This document shows, in pieces, positions 62,606-64,000 of a DNA stretch of 64,000 bases. The DNA is from Bacteroides thetaiotaomicron VPI-5482 (GTDB lineage Bacteria > Bacteroidota > Bacteroidia > Bacteroidales > Bacteroidaceae), in assembly GCF_000011065.1 (NCBI RefSeq), contig NC_004663.1, forward strand, positions 248,001-312,000, in the 5' to 3' direction. Both the position numbers and the translations under genes were made by a program. Each line of letters begins with the position of its first letter. The stretch's first letter is position 1. The notes beneath the pieces were generated by a model. That model worked only from the letters and a program-made list of their open reading frames with translations, did not search any database and was not told the origin of the DNA.

Positions 62606-64000
62606 ATGAGAAATATATTTAAATATGGCTTGTTGGCTATGGCGATTGCCGTCACCTCGGTTGGTGTTCGGGCTCAGGATATTCCTGTCAGTGGTGTAGT
62701 CAAAGATAAAAGCAATAATTCTACATTGCCTTATGCTTCTGTTATTGTTAAAAATGAAAGTGGAAAAACGGTGCCTCAGCTTTCAACCACAACTGATGAT
62801 AACGGACGATTCTCTACAAAAGTTAAGAGTGGTTACCGACTTGTATTCTCTTTCTTGGCGTTCGACAGTCTTTCAGTCAAAGTTACTAAACCTTCAGAAC
62901 GCATGCAAATATATCTGAGTCCGACAGAGAATATGCTTGATGAAACAGTTGTAGTCGGATTTAAAAGAGTTAGTAAGGCTGCGGTAACAGCATCGGTTAC
63001 GGTTATTAAAGCAGAAGATCTGGTCAATACTCCTGTTGCTAATCCGATGGAGTTGCTTCAAGGGCGTGTTCCCGGATTAAATATTCAGATGAATAATGGT
63101 ACTCCCGGAGGTCTTCCAAGTTTTTCAATTCGAGGAGTCTCGGATATTTCCGTTCAATCTTCCGGTGATGGCGAGTTTATGATGGGGCTGACTCCTCCTT
63201 TGTTTGTAGTTGACGGTATACCGCAGGAAGACGTAACGGGCTATGATGCAGCTGGTTTGCTGTCAGGTGCAACAGTCAGTCCGTTGGCTATGATTCCACT
63301 TGAAGATATTGCGAATATCCAAGTATTGAAAGATGCAGCTGCAACTTCCCTGTATGGTTCAAAAGGTGCTTACGGAGTAATTCTTATAGAAACTAAAAGA
63401 GGAGAAACAGCCAAACCGAAAGTTTCTTATTCGGCTAACTTTGTAGTGAAAACACCACCGAGGTTGAGAGATGTACTTGCAGGCGGGGCGGAGAGAGCGC
63501 TCAGAATTATGCAAATTTTGGGAAATGATACATCCGCCTATCACGGATATAATGAAATCCATAAATTGCAGGCACTGTCAGATAGCTTGAATCCTTATTA
63601 CAATAATAATACGGATTGGCAGGGTGTCTTTTATCAGACGACTTACAATCAAACTCATAATCTTAGTTTCTCTGGTAAACCTAATGAGAAATTTGACTAT
63701 AAGATCAATGCAAACTATTATACGGAAAAAGGAATTGTGAAAAACACGGACTTTAACCGATACGGTATCAGGGCAGCAGTAGGATATAAGCCTAATGATA
63801 GATTTCATTTGGATCTAAATCTTGCCACTACATTAACCCGAAATAGTAATGGTAGCGGAAATGCTTTCTCACAATCCGGCGTAGCCGCAGGTTCGGCAGC
63901 TTCTTCCTTGTTGCCTCCACCGTCTATGTATACAGCTTCCAATTCTGCATTGTCTGTTTTTTCTGTCCAGGCAGATAATCAGAATGTAGTCTATGATGCA
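62606..64000 (+). CDS. SusC-like TonB-dependent transporter, second, partial
   Basis: The first 465 codons of a second SusC; the 3' end is outside the window. It has a signal peptide (to GVRAQD), a CarboxypepD_reg-like domain (about 27-105, SGVVKDKSNNSTLPYASV), a TonB box (ETVVVGF) and a plug (LLQGRVPGLNIQ, IRGVSD, IQVLKDAAATSLYGSKGAYGVILIETKRG). It lies in the same operon as the first SusC/SusD set and is a full-length family type, unlike the first. Confidence 0.92.
   Translation, partial: MRNIFKYGLLAMAIAVTSVGVRAQDIPVSGVVKDKSNNSTLPYASVIVKNESGKTVPQLSTTTDDNGRFSTKVKSGYRLVFSFLAFDSLSVKVTKPSERMQIYLSPTENMLDETVVVGFKRVSKAAVTASVTVIKAEDLVNTPVANPMELLQGRVPGLNIQMNNGTPGGLPSFSIRGVSDISVQSSGDGEFMMGLTPPLFVVDGIPQEDVTGYDAAGLLSGATVSPLAMIPLEDIANIQVLKDAAATSLYGSKGAYGVILIETKRGETAKPKVSYSANFVVKTPPRLRDVLAGGAERALRIMQILGNDTSAYHGYNEIHKLQALSDSLNPYYNNNTDWQGVFYQTTYNQTHNLSFSGKPNEKFDYKINANYYTEKGIVKNTDFNRYGIRAAVGYKPNDRFHLDLNLATTLTRNSNGSGNAFSQSGVAAGSAASSLLPPPSMYTASNSALSVFSVQADNQNVVYDA

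Overview
The window is from a Bacteroides chromosome, probably the B. thetaiotaomicron/ovatus group. The evidence is SusC/SusD pairs, a hybrid two-component regulator, tandem S46 dipeptidyl-peptidases, a ChuR-type anaerobic sulfatase maturase, and promoters of the Bacteroides type (TAnnTTTG at about -7). No tRNA, rRNA or CRISPR array was found. Species placement and all comparisons with B. thetaiotaomicron rest on remembered family knowledge, not on a search.

Region 1 (1 to about 8270) is the right-hand part of an integrative mobilizable element of the NBU type; its left end lies outside the window. All its genes run leftwards. Read from the chromosome junction they are a zinc-finger protein with four helix-turn-helix units, a tyrosine integrase, a small membrane protein, an excisionase-like protein, a DUF3987 ATPase, a toprim primase-like protein and a MobV relaxase. 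Non-coding signals include a probable oriT before the relaxase, a dense CTGAAA cluster between the ATPase and primase genes, a 31-bp sequence repeated before two genes, and direct repeats at the junction.

Region 2 (8.3-43.9 kb) is core chromosome: a glycosyltransferase with a HicB-like partner, DPP7 and DPP11 type peptidases behind chuR, a TPR/helix-turn-helix regulator with a small DUF3244 protein, two acyltransferases, SbcD/SbcC, an ECF sigma factor with a membrane partner, a free-standing MetH reactivation domain, dihydroorotase, a dolichyl-phosphate-mannose synthase-like enzyme, Mfd, a YgiQ radical SAM protein, a golvesin/amidase-like exoprotein, a NagB-PIG-L fusion whose NagB half has lost its catalytic residues, and a nitrilase-family amidase. 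Two intergenic spaces hold arrays of palindromes spaced exactly 22 bp apart.

Region 3 (44.5-64 kb) is a polysaccharide utilization locus. It has a frameshifted (alpha/alpha)-barrel enzyme, two GH43 propeller enzymes (subfamily 24-like, exo-beta-1,3-galactosidase type), a LamG/CBM-like protein, a hybrid two-component system (HTCS), SusC, SusD, a fasciclin-like lipoprotein, a DUF5007-like lipoprotein and a second SusC that runs off the window. Content and order recall the B. thetaiotaomicron arabinogalactan-protein locus around BT0263-BT0274, so arabinogalactan is the likely substrate.

The strongest new observation is that three transcription units of this locus share a 20-bp sequence (TTTGAATSATTnnnGnACYT) placed exactly 19 bp before a -7 box. 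This is very likely the operator of the HTCS and ties the three units into one regulon.
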